Source of the DNA: Bradyrhizobium guangdongense
GTDB taxonomy: Bacteria; Pseudomonadota; Alphaproteobacteria; Rhizobiales; Xanthobacteraceae
Reading direction: 5' to 3'
Length of the DNA: 38,168 nucleotides
NCBI RefSeq assembly: GCF_006483445.1
Contig: NZ_PPPT01000205.1
Location: forward strand, 1-38,168
In this document: one piece after another, positions 6,986-14,357 of the stretch
How the letters are laid out: each line of letters opens with the position of its first letter
How positions within the stretch are numbered: the stretch's first letter is position 1
The notes under the pieces: generated by a model
The model's database searches: none
Told to the model about the DNA's origin: nothing
What the model saw: only the letters and a program-made list of their open reading frames with translations
Made by a program: the position numbers and the translations under genes

Positions 6986-8299
6986 TCAGGCCGATGCGGC
7001 CTGCCAGCGCGTATCGCGCAGGGAGGGTCGGCGATGCAGGCGGGTGTCGAGCAGTGCGCGAGCGCGGGCGACGTCGCCGCTGCGCATCAAGGCGACCAGA
7101 AACGTGTCCTCGATCAGCTCGCGCTGCGCGTGGCTGCCGCCGATGCGCACGACCTCGGTGATGACGGGTGCGAGCATGCGGGCGCAGCCGGCAAAGTCCT
7201 CGTCGGCAAAAGCCTGCACCGCCCGGCAGATCGCAGGTACCACGGGACCGGCCGGCAGCTTGCCCTCCGCGATGCGCTGGTCGATGACGGCAAGCCGCGT
7301 CGCCAGAGCCTCCTGGTTCTGCGTCGCGGCCGCGAGCAGCGCCATGTGGACGTCGGCGAAGGGAAGCCCCGATTTCGGAAACAGTTTTTGCGCCGCGGTG
7401 TCGGCCTCGGCCCACAGCGCCTTCGGCACGGTATGGCCGTAAGCATCGAGCCGCCACAACAGCCCGGCGGCATCGGTGATGACGTTGAGGGGCGGGGCCT
7501 GGTTGACGGAGGGCTGCAGCACGTCGGCATAGATCGCGAGCGCGCGCGCCGCGTCGCCATATTCGAGAGCGCCGAGCGCCTGATGCCAGCGGATGTGGCC
7601 GTGCAAGATTCCGGCGCGGTCGTAGGTGGGGATCCAGTCCTCGACCAGCCGGTTCGCCTCGTCGACCGAACCGTCCTCGAACATCGCGTGCAGCACGGCG
7701 TGCGCGCCATGCGCGTTCGCGCGGCGGAGATCGAAGCCGCGCTGGGTCATGGGACGACCGCGCGCGACATTGCCGTTCTCGGTCAGCGCCCAGCCGTGCA
7801 GCGTGAGGAACCACCAGTCCTCGCCGTAATGATGCGCGACGCGACCGCAGAGATCTTCTCGCGCCTGGTCGTGATCGGCCATGCCGGAAAACGCGAACAG
7901 GCCGAACGCACCGAGCGGCATCGCCATGACAAGCGCATCGCGCGGCCAGGCCTCGATATGCCTGAGGGTGGCAGCGAGCGCCTCGGGCAGCCGCCCCTCG
8001 ACCGCGAGCGCTAGCGCCTCGACATGGGCGCGCTCGCGCAGCGAGCCATGTTTGGCGACGAGCTCGCGCGCGGTCGCGGCTTTCTTCCGCGCGAGATCAC
8101 CTTGCTGGTAGAAGGAGTGCAGCCGGGCGCGGGCGATGTGCGGCAGCGCGAAATCCGGATCGGCCACGATTGCGCGCTCCAGGGCTTCCGCCGCGCCGGT
8201 CCAGCCCGCGAGCATGAGGTCCACGCCCTCGCGATAGGCGGATGCCGCCTCGTCCGACGACGTCGAGATCAGGAGCCCGTAGCGATCTTCGTGCGCCAT
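6986..8299 (-). CDS. Tetratricopeptide repeat protein (TTC38-like)
   Basis: A 437-residue all-helical, cytosolic repeat protein resembling the TTC38-type family: an N-terminal MAHEDRYGLLISTSSDEAASAY segment, helical pairs such as AAEALERAIVADPDFALPHIARARL, and a His/Trp-rich middle (EDWWFLTLHGWAL, HGHIRWHQALGALEYGD). The family has no defined enzymatic role. Two adjacent ATGs exist at 8302 and 8299. AGGAGG sits two bases before the first and five before the second, so 8299 is preferred. The ribosome binding site falls in the 13-base gap after the aldo/keto reductase stop, so translation is probably linked. Confidence 0.85.
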   Translation of the reverse strand: MAHEDRYGLLISTSSDEAASAYREGVDLMLAGWTGAAEALERAIVADPDFALPHIARARLHSFYQQGDLARKKAATARELVAKHGSLRERAHVEALALAVEGRLPEALAATLRHIEAWPRDALVMAMPLGAFGLFAFSGMADHDQAREDLCGRVAHHYGEDWWFLTLHGWALTENGNVARGRPMTQRGFDLRRANAHGAHAVLHAMFEDGSVDEANRLVEDWIPTYDRAGILHGHIRWHQALGALEYGDAARALAIYADVLQPSVNQAPPLNVITDAAGLLWRLDAYGHTVPKALWAEADTAAQKLFPKSGLPFADVHMALLAAATQNQEALATRLAVIDQRIAEGKLPAGPVVPAICRAVQAFADEDFAGCARMLAPVITEVVRIGGSHAQRELIEDTFLVALMRSGDVARARALLDTRLHRRPSLRDTRWQAASA

Positions 8300-8312
8300 C
8301 ATCGCCTCCTCG

Positions 8313-9323
8313 TCACGCCGTCCGCGCGCGGCGGCCTTCGATCGGGTAGGCCGGATCATTGTAGCCCGGCGTCGAGGGATGGCCCGGCGTCACCAGGCCG
8401 TCGACGAGCGCCTCGTCCTCGGCGGTGAAGCGATAGTCGAGCGCACGGATGTAGTCGTCCCATTGCGCTTCGGTGCGCGGGCCGGCGATGACCGACGTGA
8501 CGAAGGACGAGTTCAGCACCCATGACACGGCGAACTGCCCGGCGCTGATGCCGCGCTTCTCCGCATGCGCCTTGATCTCCTGCGCGAGCCTTAGCGATTC
8601 CGGTCGCCACTCCGTCTGCATCATGCGCGTGTCGTTGCGGCCTGCGCGCGTCTCCTTGTCCGGCGGCGCATCGGGGCGATATTTGCCGGTGAGCACGCCG
8701 CGCGCCAGCGGGCTGTAGGGAACGATGCCCAAGCCGTAATAGCCGCAGGCCGGAAAATGCTCGACTTCGGGCATGCGGTTCATGGCGTTGTAGTAGGGCT
8801 GACTGACTACGGGGCGGTCGATGCCAAGGTCATCGCAGATGCTGCAGATCTCGGCGACGCGCCAGGCGCGGTAGTTCGAGACGCCGAAATAGCGCACCTT
8901 GCCGGCGCGGATGAGGTCGCCCATCGCGCGTACGGTCTCCGCAAGCGGCGTCGCATGGTCTTCCTTGTGCAGATAGTAGATATCGATCGCATCGGTGCCG
9001 AGCCGTTTCAGGCTCTCGTCGGCGGCCTGCAGCACCCAGCGCCGCGACAGCCCGCCGCGATTGGGATCATCGCCCATGGGGTTGGCGAGTTTTGTCGCGA
9101 GCACCCAAGCCTGACGGTTGTTGGAGATGGCGCGGCCGACAACTTCCTCCGAGCCGCCCTTCGAATAGGCATCCGCGGTGTCGATGAAGTTGACGCCGGC
9201 CTCGCGTGCTTTCGCGATGATGCGCCCCGATGTTGCCTCGTCCGTGGGACCGCCGAACATCATCGTGCCAAGACAGATTTGCGACACCTTTAGGCCGCTG
9301 CGGCCGAGCTGGCGGTATTGCAT
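8313..9323 (-). CDS. Aldo/keto reductase
   Basis: A 336-residue NADPH-dependent (beta/alpha)8 oxidoreductase. The start MQYRQLGRSGLKVSQICLGTM is typical of the family. The catalytic tetrad is visible as D48 and Y53 (FIDTADAY), K78 (VLATKLA) and H119 (DIYYLHKED). The cofactor region includes YFGVSNYRAW and VIAGPRTEAQWDDYIRAL. The substrate is unknown; this branch reduces a wide range of aldehydes and ketones. AAGGAG precedes the ATG at 9323; the longer open frame upstream runs through a palindromic repeat and is not coding. It is probably the first gene of the run that continues with the TPR protein and the CoA-transferase-like pair. Confidence 0.93.
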   Translation of the reverse strand: MQYRQLGRSGLKVSQICLGTMMFGGPTDEATSGRIIAKAREAGVNFIDTADAYSKGGSEEVVGRAISNNRQAWVLATKLANPMGDDPNRGGLSRRWVLQAADESLKRLGTDAIDIYYLHKEDHATPLAETVRAMGDLIRAGKVRYFGVSNYRAWRVAEICSICDDLGIDRPVVSQPYYNAMNRMPEVEHFPACGYYGLGIVPYSPLARGVLTGKYRPDAPPDKETRAGRNDTRMMQTEWRPESLRLAQEIKAHAEKRGISAGQFAVSWVLNSSFVTSVIAGPRTEAQWDDYIRALDYRFTAEDEALVDGLVTPGHPSTPGYNDPAYPIEGRRARTA

Positions 9324-9376
9324 GGGCGGCTCCTTCTGCGCTTCCTCTTGAGAGCGAGCATATCCACCTCGCCCAG

Positions 9377-9453
9377 TCATTGCGAGCGCAGCGAAGCAAT
9401 CCAGAACTGCATCCGTGGGAAGACTCTGGACTGCTTCGCTGCGCTCGCAATGA
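9377..9453. repeat. Palindromic intergenic repeat, family E
   Basis: Arms 9377-9405 and 9425-9453 are reverse complements with one mismatch over 29 bases; the core is CATTGCGAGCGCAGCGAAGC. It lies upstream of the aldo/keto reductase. Confidence 0.8.
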
Positions 9454-9485
9454 CGAGGTGAGGGAAGCGCGATTACCTCCCAGAC

Positions 9486-9628
9486 GTCGTCCTGGACAAG
9501 CGTAGCGAAGCGGAGCGCCGATCCAGGACCCATTACCCCAGGGAGGAGTTTGGCGAAGACTCGTGGTCGTCAGTCGCGCGCGGCAACTGCTCCCTGGGAT
9601 AATGGGTCCTGGCTTTCGCCAGGACGAC
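9486..9628. repeat. Composite palindromic repeat, family F
   Basis: Inner arms 9523-9545 and 9590-9612 pair with one mismatch over 23 bases (CCAGGACCCATTACCCC). Outer arms GTCGTCCTGG (9486-9495) and CCAGGACGAC (9619-9628) are exact. A related copy lies at 32395-32519. With the family E copy it fills the 314-base gap 9324-9637. Confidence 0.75.
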
Positions 9629-9637
9629 GGTGGACCG

Positions 9638-10063
9638 CTACCCCGGTCCCTTCAAGATCTTGAACACCCCATTCGCCATCACGATGCAGCGGTCGTCGAC
9701 GGTGACTTCGGTGCTCATGAAGATGAGGCTGCGGGTCGAGCGCACCACGCGGGGGCGGGAGATCAGGATGTCGCCGATTTTCCCTGCTTCGACGAAATGC
9801 GTGTCGAGCTGCACGGTCGCCATGTAGTCCTTGCCGGAAACGTAGCGGGCGGTCATGCCGCAGGTGCGGTCGGCGAAAGTCATCATGACGCCGCCCTGCA
9901 CCATGCCGCGGCGGTTGTGATGCTTGTCCTGGGTGGCGAGCGCGAATTCATAATGACCGTCGACCTTGCGCTCCCAGAGCGGGCCGACCAGATGGATGAA
10001 GCCGCTGGTGTCGACGATGGTCCAGCCGTCGGATTTGAGCTTTGCGGCGACCTTGTCGATCAT
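9638..10063 (-). CDS. PaaI-family hotdog thioesterase
   Basis: 141 residues, one hotdog domain. HHNRRGMVQGGVMMTFADRTCG (about residues 48-69) is the PaaI signature, with the Asp of FAD as the usual catalytic residue, followed by ATVQLDTHFVEAGKIGD and RSLIFMSTEVTVDD. Such proteins hydrolyse acyl-CoA or hydroxyphenylacetyl-CoA thioesters as tetramers. ATG 10063 was selected because the domain's N-terminal helix (MIDKVAAKLKSDGW) starts there. In-frame starts further up would overlap the divergent Nudix gene. Substrate not defined. Confidence 0.88.
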   Translation of the reverse strand: MIDKVAAKLKSDGWTIVDTSGFIHLVGPLWERKVDGHYEFALATQDKHHNRRGMVQGGVMMTFADRTCGMTARYVSGKDYMATVQLDTHFVEAGKIGDILISRPRVVRSTRSLIFMSTEVTVDDRCIVMANGVFKILKGPG

Positions 10064-10133
10064 TTTGGGTCCGTCTGTCAGCGGGCATCTCGGCCTCATT
10101 TCATCAAGCGCGGAGCTGGTGTAGTCAAGCATC

Positions 10134-10760
10134 ATGAGACCGTTCGACGATGCCACACGGCGGAATATTGCGCAGGCCTGCGCAAGCTTCACGCGTGCGC
10201 CGGAAGCTGTGCAGCCGCAGGCGCTGAAGCACGCCGCGGTTGCGCTCACGCTGACCGCGACAGGAGAGGGCAGCGGCACCGCGTTCCTGCTGACGCTGCG
10301 CGCGTCGAGCCTGCGCGCGCATCGCGGACAGTGGGCGCTGCCGGGCGGACGCTGCGACGACGGCGAGACACCGGTCGACGCGGCGTTGCGCGAGCTCGAC
10401 GAAGAACTCGGGCTGAAGCTCGGTGATGACGCGGTGCTCGGCATGCTCGACGATTATCCGACGCGCTCCGGCTATCTGATCACGCCGGTCGTGGTCTGGG
10501 CTGGCGAGAGTGCCGCGATCGTGCCGAACCCGGAGGAGGTTGCCTCCGTCCATCGCATCGGCCTCAACATGATCGAGCGCGAGGATGCCTTCGACTTCAT
10601 CGCGATCCCCGAAAGCGCGCGGCGCGTGATCCGCTTCCATCTCCAAGGCAGCCTGATCCACGCCCCGACGGCAGCGTTGATCTATCAGTTCCGCGAGGTG
10701 CTGGCGGGCCGCGAAACCCGTGTCCGCGAGTTGGAACAGCCGGTTTTTGCCTGGAAATGA
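10134..10760 (+). CDS. Nudix hydrolase, probable CoA pyrophosphatase
   Basis: 208 residues with a complete Nudix box at residues 72-94: G72-x5-E78-x7-R86-E87-L-x-E90-E91-x-G93-L94. The metal-binding glutamates E87, E90 and E91 are all present. LRAHRGQWALPGGRCDDGET just before and inside the box resembles the CoA-pyrophosphatase branch (NudL type), which cleaves CoA to phosphopantetheine and 3',5'-ADP; this substrate is inferred. It is transcribed divergently from the thioesterase, 70 bases away. A 30-base palindrome begins three bases after its stop. Confidence 0.9.
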   Translation: MRPFDDATRRNIAQACASFTRAPEAVQPQALKHAAVALTLTATGEGSGTAFLLTLRASSLRAHRGQWALPGGRCDDGETPVDAALRELDEELGLKLGDDAVLGMLDDYPTRSGYLITPVVVWAGESAAIVPNPEEVASVHRIGLNMIEREDAFDFIAIPESARRVIRFHLQGSLIHAPTAALIYQFREVLAGRETRVRELEQPVFAWK

Positions 10761-10763
10761 GAT

Positions 10764-10793
10764 GGTAAACGCCACGTTAACGTGACGGTTACC
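10764..10793. promoter_or_regulatory. 30-base near-perfect palindrome, possible operator or attenuator
   Basis: The sequence equals its reverse complement at 26 of 30 positions. The core CACGTTAACGTG (10773-10784) is perfect, and the ends are GGTAA and TTACC. It sits three bases after the Nudix stop and 22 bases before the ATG of the next gene, so it could bind a dimeric repressor or fold in the transcript. Confidence 0.5.
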
Positions 10794-10815
10794 GGATGCT
10801 TGCTACAAGGCTCGC

Positions 10816-12003
10816 ATGCACCATTCGATTCGACATGTCCTGAGGCTGGTTCCACTCGTGCTCGTCTTGCTCGGGCCGCCGCACGCCGTCAGCAACGCCA
10901 AGGCCCAGCTGCTGTCGCAGTTTTTTGCGCGGAACGAGGGCGCCTCGCCTGCGGTGCTCGAATATCGCCGCAAGCTGAAGGAGTATCAGGAGGCGCGCGC
11001 CGCCTTCGACGAGGAGGCCGGCGCCTATTGGAGCCAGATCACGGAGAAGCGAAAAGGCCGCAACGCCAAGCGGCGCAACGGCCAGCAGGTCACGCTCGAC
11101 GATTACGTGCTGACGCATCCGCCGCTCTACACGGGGCCGAAGAAGCCGGTGAACCCGGAGCCGGAGGAAACGCCGGACCGTCCGGTTCGAAAGCCGATTC
11201 CCGTGATGTCCGATTTGCTGCGCGCGGCGCAGGAGCTCTACCAGTTCACGCCGCAGCGCCCGTCGACCGAGGTCGAGTTCAAGCGCGCCTATGCGCGCTA
11301 CGCGCTCGCCTCAGGCCTGACGCGCGAGCAGGCAGTGCGGGTCTATTCGTTCGAGACCGGCGGCACCGGCACGTTCGATGTGCAGGCGGGCATCGAGCAT
11401 GGCGGCCGGCGCGCGATCTCGACCGCGATGGGCTACAACCAGTTGCTGACCACCAACAGCGTCGAGCTTTTGGCCGAGCAAGGCCATGAATTCATTCGTG
11501 CGCTGTCCGAGAAGGTGAGCAAGACTTCGGGACCGGCGCGCCAGTCGCTCGAGCACAAGCTCGCTGTCCTGAAGAAAATGGTCGCGCATGCCAAGTCGGT
11601 GCCGGATACCTGGTCGGAGCACGAGAAGATCGGCAACACCGCGCAGGGCTGGGCCATGCATGCGATGGTGCTCGACATCGACATCGGGCCGATGCTGCAG
11701 ACCCACAAGCTGCTGACCTCGGTGCTGTTCGCCCGCGCCAAGGGTTACAACCGTCCGCTCTCCGCAGCCGAGCTCGAGATGATGAACCTCACCGGCGACG
11801 GCACTGGCCTCGACATGGTGACGATGCCGCAGGCGATGCGCGAGCAGGTGCCAACCTCGAACTTCTTCCAGCGCGGCGGCTACGAGCGCAACCCGGTTGC
11901 GATCCGCCATAACACGGTCGCAAAGCTGCTCGCGGTGACGGACGAGCGGATGGATGTGAACAGCGGCAAGGCCGGCGCAAGGGAATTGGCGGGGGCGTTC
12001 TGA
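10816..12003 (+). CDS. Exported protein with a divergent lysozyme/transglycosylase-like region
   Basis: 395 residues. The N-terminus (IRHVLRLVPLVLVLLGPPHAVSNAKA) looks like a signal peptide or anchor. A charged, coiled-coil-like part follows (45-90), then a proline-rich linker (102-130). At residues 177-210, VYSFETGGTGTFDVQ ... AMGYNQLL resembles the soluble lytic transglycosylase pattern of a catalytic Glu (E180) followed about 25 residues later by a G-hydrophobic-x-Q motif (GYNQL, 206-210). That suggests peptidoglycan cleavage in the periplasm, but it is weak pattern evidence. Start ATG 10816 has AAGG nearby. No partner genes suggest a dedicated secretion system. Confidence 0.7.
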   Translation: MHHSIRHVLRLVPLVLVLLGPPHAVSNAKAQLLSQFFARNEGASPAVLEYRRKLKEYQEARAAFDEEAGAYWSQITEKRKGRNAKRRNGQQVTLDDYVLTHPPLYTGPKKPVNPEPEETPDRPVRKPIPVMSDLLRAAQELYQFTPQRPSTEVEFKRAYARYALASGLTREQAVRVYSFETGGTGTFDVQAGIEHGGRRAISTAMGYNQLLTTNSVELLAEQGHEFIRALSEKVSKTSGPARQSLEHKLAVLKKMVAHAKSVPDTWSEHEKIGNTAQGWAMHAMVLDIDIGPMLQTHKLLTSVLFARAKGYNRPLSAAELEMMNLTGDGTGLDMVTMPQAMREQVPTSNFFQRGGYERNPVAIRHNTVAKLLAVTDERMDVNSGKAGARELAGAF

Positions 12004-12021
12004 TCCGCCAGGCGAGCTGCC

Positions 12022-12114
12022 GTAGGGTGGGCAAAGCGCAGCGTGCCCACCATTCTCAACCGAAATGCGCTGATGGATGGTGGGCACGGCGCTGACGCGC
12101 CTTTGCCCACCCTA
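12022..12114. repeat. Palindromic intergenic repeat, family B
   Basis: Left part GTAGGGTGGGCAAAGCGCAG, with GTGCCCACC after it; right part GGTGGGCAC ... TTTGCCCACCCTA. Two nested inverted repeats separate convergent genes ending at 12003 and 12127, so it may terminate both. Confidence 0.75.
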
Positions 12115-12126
12115 AAAGACTGCCCC

Positions 12127-12429
12127 CTACTGATCCGGGCCGAACTTGAACTTGCCGTCGCCTTCGAGATAGGGGCCGGAGCGCATGTAGAGCTGGCCGT
12201 TCTGGCCGATGAAGAACAGCGTGCCGCGCGGCACCTTCTTGGCGCCCTTCAACAACTCGCCGGCATTGCTGGTGCCCATCTTGTAGGAGAAGGTCTTGCC
12301 CTCCTTGTCATAGGCGTAGCCCATGTCGGACTTCAGCTCCCACGGAGTCGCGGACTGCGCCAGCGTTGGCGCGGCAAATGCGCCCAGCACGGCTGCGGCC
12401 CAAAATGTCTTTGTCAGAAACCCCTTCAT
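12127..12429 (-). CDS. Small exported hypothetical protein
   Basis: A 100-residue precursor with signal peptide MKGFLTKTFWAAAVLGAFAAPTLA (cleavage near residue 24-26). The mature part is about 75 residues, with KMGTSNAGELLKGAKKVPRGTLFFIGQNGQLYM and a C-terminal DGKFKFGPDQ. No recognised domain. Three in-frame starts exist; GGGAGGA ends seven to eight bases before ATG 12429, which also gives the best signal peptide. It converges with the transglycosylase-like gene across a palindromic repeat and is divergent from the exported protein at 12604. Confidence 0.75.
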   Translation of the reverse strand: MKGFLTKTFWAAAVLGAFAAPTLAQSATPWELKSDMGYAYDKEGKTFSYKMGTSNAGELLKGAKKVPRGTLFFIGQNGQLYMRSGPYLEGDGKFKFGPDQ

Positions 12430-12603
12430 CGTCATTCCTCCCCAAACCGTTTTGAACAAATCACGAACGATCTTTGCGGGTCAAGACACGCCCTTGTCGC
12501 AGGGATCACGTCTTGCCCAGCAGTTTGTGATTTTCCCTTCGGCCCCGCGCGACTATGTTCCGCTTTCCGTTTAAAACGCAATTGCACAAGAAGTTGGATG
12601 GGG

Positions 12604-13092
12604 ATGATTCGAATGTATCAGGTCGCTAAAATCTGTTCGGCCGCCGCGCTGTCCTTGGTGACGCTGGCCTCGGCCGCAGAGGCCGACGAGTTCAAGCTCA
12701 GCCACAACCAACGGATTTCCTGCAGCCGCGGCCTTGCGCCGGGCAAGCTGAACACCGCGACCTGCAGATCCTACACCTATCTCTTCAATGCCAAGACCTC
12801 GGAATATTTCCGTTGCCAGGTTCAGCTGGCGATGACCCGCGACAACAAGGAAGTCATCAACGTGCAGACCGACGGCGGCTGCACCAAGAAGCCGCGCATC
12901 TTCGAGACCGACGGCAATTACGATTTCGACGCCACCGAGACCGAGCCGCCGAACACCAACTCGTTCTTCGGACCCGGTGGCTACTCTGTGTGGGCCGCCG
13001 ACGTCGGCAACCAGAAGATCCGCGGCTGCATCACCATCTCCTCCGGCCTCGGCTCCGACATCTCCAAGTGCCTGGACATGAAGTTCGAGTAG
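12604..13092 (+). CDS. Exported hypothetical protein
   Basis: 162 residues: MIRMYQVAKICSAAALSLVTLASAAEA is a signal peptide, so the protein is periplasmic. The mature part has five cysteines (SCSRGL, ATCRS, FRCQV, GGCTKK, RGCIT) plus one near the end (SKCLDMKFE). Six in all suggest three disulfides in a small beta-rich domain. I do not recognise the family. Three in-frame ATGs (12598, 12604, 12613) lie within 16 bases; 12604 is a compromise and the exact start is uncertain. A 174-base divergent spacer separates it from the 12127-12429 gene. Confidence 0.75.
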   Translation: MIRMYQVAKICSAAALSLVTLASAAEADEFKLSHNQRISCSRGLAPGKLNTATCRSYTYLFNAKTSEYFRCQVQLAMTRDNKEVINVQTDGGCTKKPRIFETDGNYDFDATETEPPNTNSFFGPGGYSVWAADVGNQKIRGCITISSGLGSDISKCLDMKFE

Positions 13093-13249
13093 GCCACGCA
13101 GGGCTGCGCCAGGACGCCGCACCTTCCGAGTTCCCTTGGGGGCTACCTGCAGGACCGCGTCCCGCAGCCCTGTTTTGCCTTTTGGATGGGTTGACCAAGC
13201 AGGCCCGTCCGGCCAACGTCCCCGGCATTTCTGGGGAGATACTGACATC

Positions 13250-14197
13250 ATGACATCGAAATGGATCGGCGCCGTCGCCGCAGTCGCACTGCTCGCGTCG
13301 GCACCGGTGGCGAATGCGCAATCGTTCATCAACGTGCTGACCGGCGGCACCTCCGGCGTGTACTACCCGCTCGGCGTTGCTATCGGAAAGATCTACGGCG
13401 ACAAGATTCCGAACGTGAAGACGCAGGTGCAGGCCACCAAGGCGTCGGTCGAGAATCTCATTCTGCTGCAGCAGGGCCGTGGCGAGCTCGCCTTCACGCT
13501 CGGCGATTCGCTGAAGGCCGCCTGGGACGGCGAGGAAGAGGCCGGCTTCAAGAACAAGCTCGACAAGCTCCGCACCATCGCCGCGATCTATCCGAACTAC
13601 ATCCAGATCGTCGCCACCGCCGACAGCGGCATCAAGACGCTCGCCGACCTCAAGGGCAAGAGCCTGTCGGTCGGTGCGCCCAAATCCGGCACCGAGCTGA
13701 ACTCGCGTGCGATCCTCACCGCCGCCGGCATGAGCTACAAGGATCTCGGCAAGGTCGAGTACCTCCCGTTCGCCGAATCCGTGGACCTCATGAAGAACCG
13801 CCAGCTCAGCGCCACGCTGCAATCGGCGGGCCTCGGCGTCGCCTCGCTGAAGGACCTCTCGACCTCGAGCCCGATCACGGTGGTCGCGGTGCCGAAGGAG
13901 ACCGTCGACAAGATCGGCCCGCCCTTCATCGCGGCCGTGATCCCCGCCAACACCTATACCGGCCAGGACAAGGACGTTCCGACCGCCGCGGTCGTGAACT
14001 ACCTCGTCACGAGCTCGGCTGTGTCGGACGATCTCGCCTATCAGATGACGAAGCTGATTTTCGACTCGCTGCCGGAACTCGCCAACGCTCACGTGGCCGG
14101 CAAGGAGATCAAGCTGGAGACGGCCGCCAATGGCAGCCCGGTTCCGCTGCACCCCGGCGCGATCCGCTTCTACAAGGAGAAGGGGCTGATCAAGTAA
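13250..14197 (+). CDS. TAXI family TRAP transporter solute-binding protein
   Basis: A 315-residue periplasmic binding protein with signal peptide MTSKWIGAVAAVALLASAPVANA (cleavage near 23). The TAXI-type signature is clear: INVLTGGTSGVYYPLGVAIGKI after cleavage, then ATKASVENLILLQQGRGELAF, SVGAPKSGTELNSRAIL and a C-terminal LHPGAIRFYKEKGLIK. It captures a small carboxylate (possibly a dicarboxylate or glutamate) and hands it to the fused permease encoded next. ATG 13250 follows GGGGAGA at about 13232. The permease gene begins 160 bases later, beyond a palindromic repeat that may set different expression levels. The ligand cannot be told from sequence. Confidence 0.95.
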   Translation: MTSKWIGAVAAVALLASAPVANAQSFINVLTGGTSGVYYPLGVAIGKIYGDKIPNVKTQVQATKASVENLILLQQGRGELAFTLGDSLKAAWDGEEEAGFKNKLDKLRTIAAIYPNYIQIVATADSGIKTLADLKGKSLSVGAPKSGTELNSRAILTAAGMSYKDLGKVEYLPFAESVDLMKNRQLSATLQSAGLGVASLKDLSTSSPITVVAVPKETVDKIGPPFIAAVIPANTYTGQDKDVPTAAVVNYLVTSSAVSDDLAYQMTKLIFDSLPELANAHVAGKEIKLETAANGSPVPLHPGAIRFYKEKGLIK

Positions 14198-14216
14198 GGG
14201 GGCGCTGCCTCCGGAT

Positions 14217-14300
14217 CGTCATGCCCGGCCTTGTGCCGGGCATCCACGTTCTTGGCGGTGCCGGAAGTCGTGGATGGCCGGGACAAGCCCGGCCATGACG
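14217..14300. repeat. Palindromic intergenic repeat, family A
   Basis: Begins CGTCATGCCCGGCC, ends CCCGGCCATGACG, with inner GTGGATGGCCGGGACAAG. It lies between the TAXI binding protein and permease genes, where it could fold in the shared transcript and protect the upstream part. Confidence 0.85.
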
Positions 14301-14357
14301 TGTGTGGCGTCAGCACCGATGATATAAAGAGCTCGGGCTGAGCTGGGGACGGATTGG

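Noticed and set aside
9377..9628. Possible CRISPR-like repeats upstream of the aldo/keto reductase
   Set aside because: They are inverted, not direct, repeats with no regular spacers and no cas genes nearby.
13136..13249. N-terminal extension of the TAXI binding protein
   Set aside because: The signal peptide starts at 13250; the upstream residues show no coding character.
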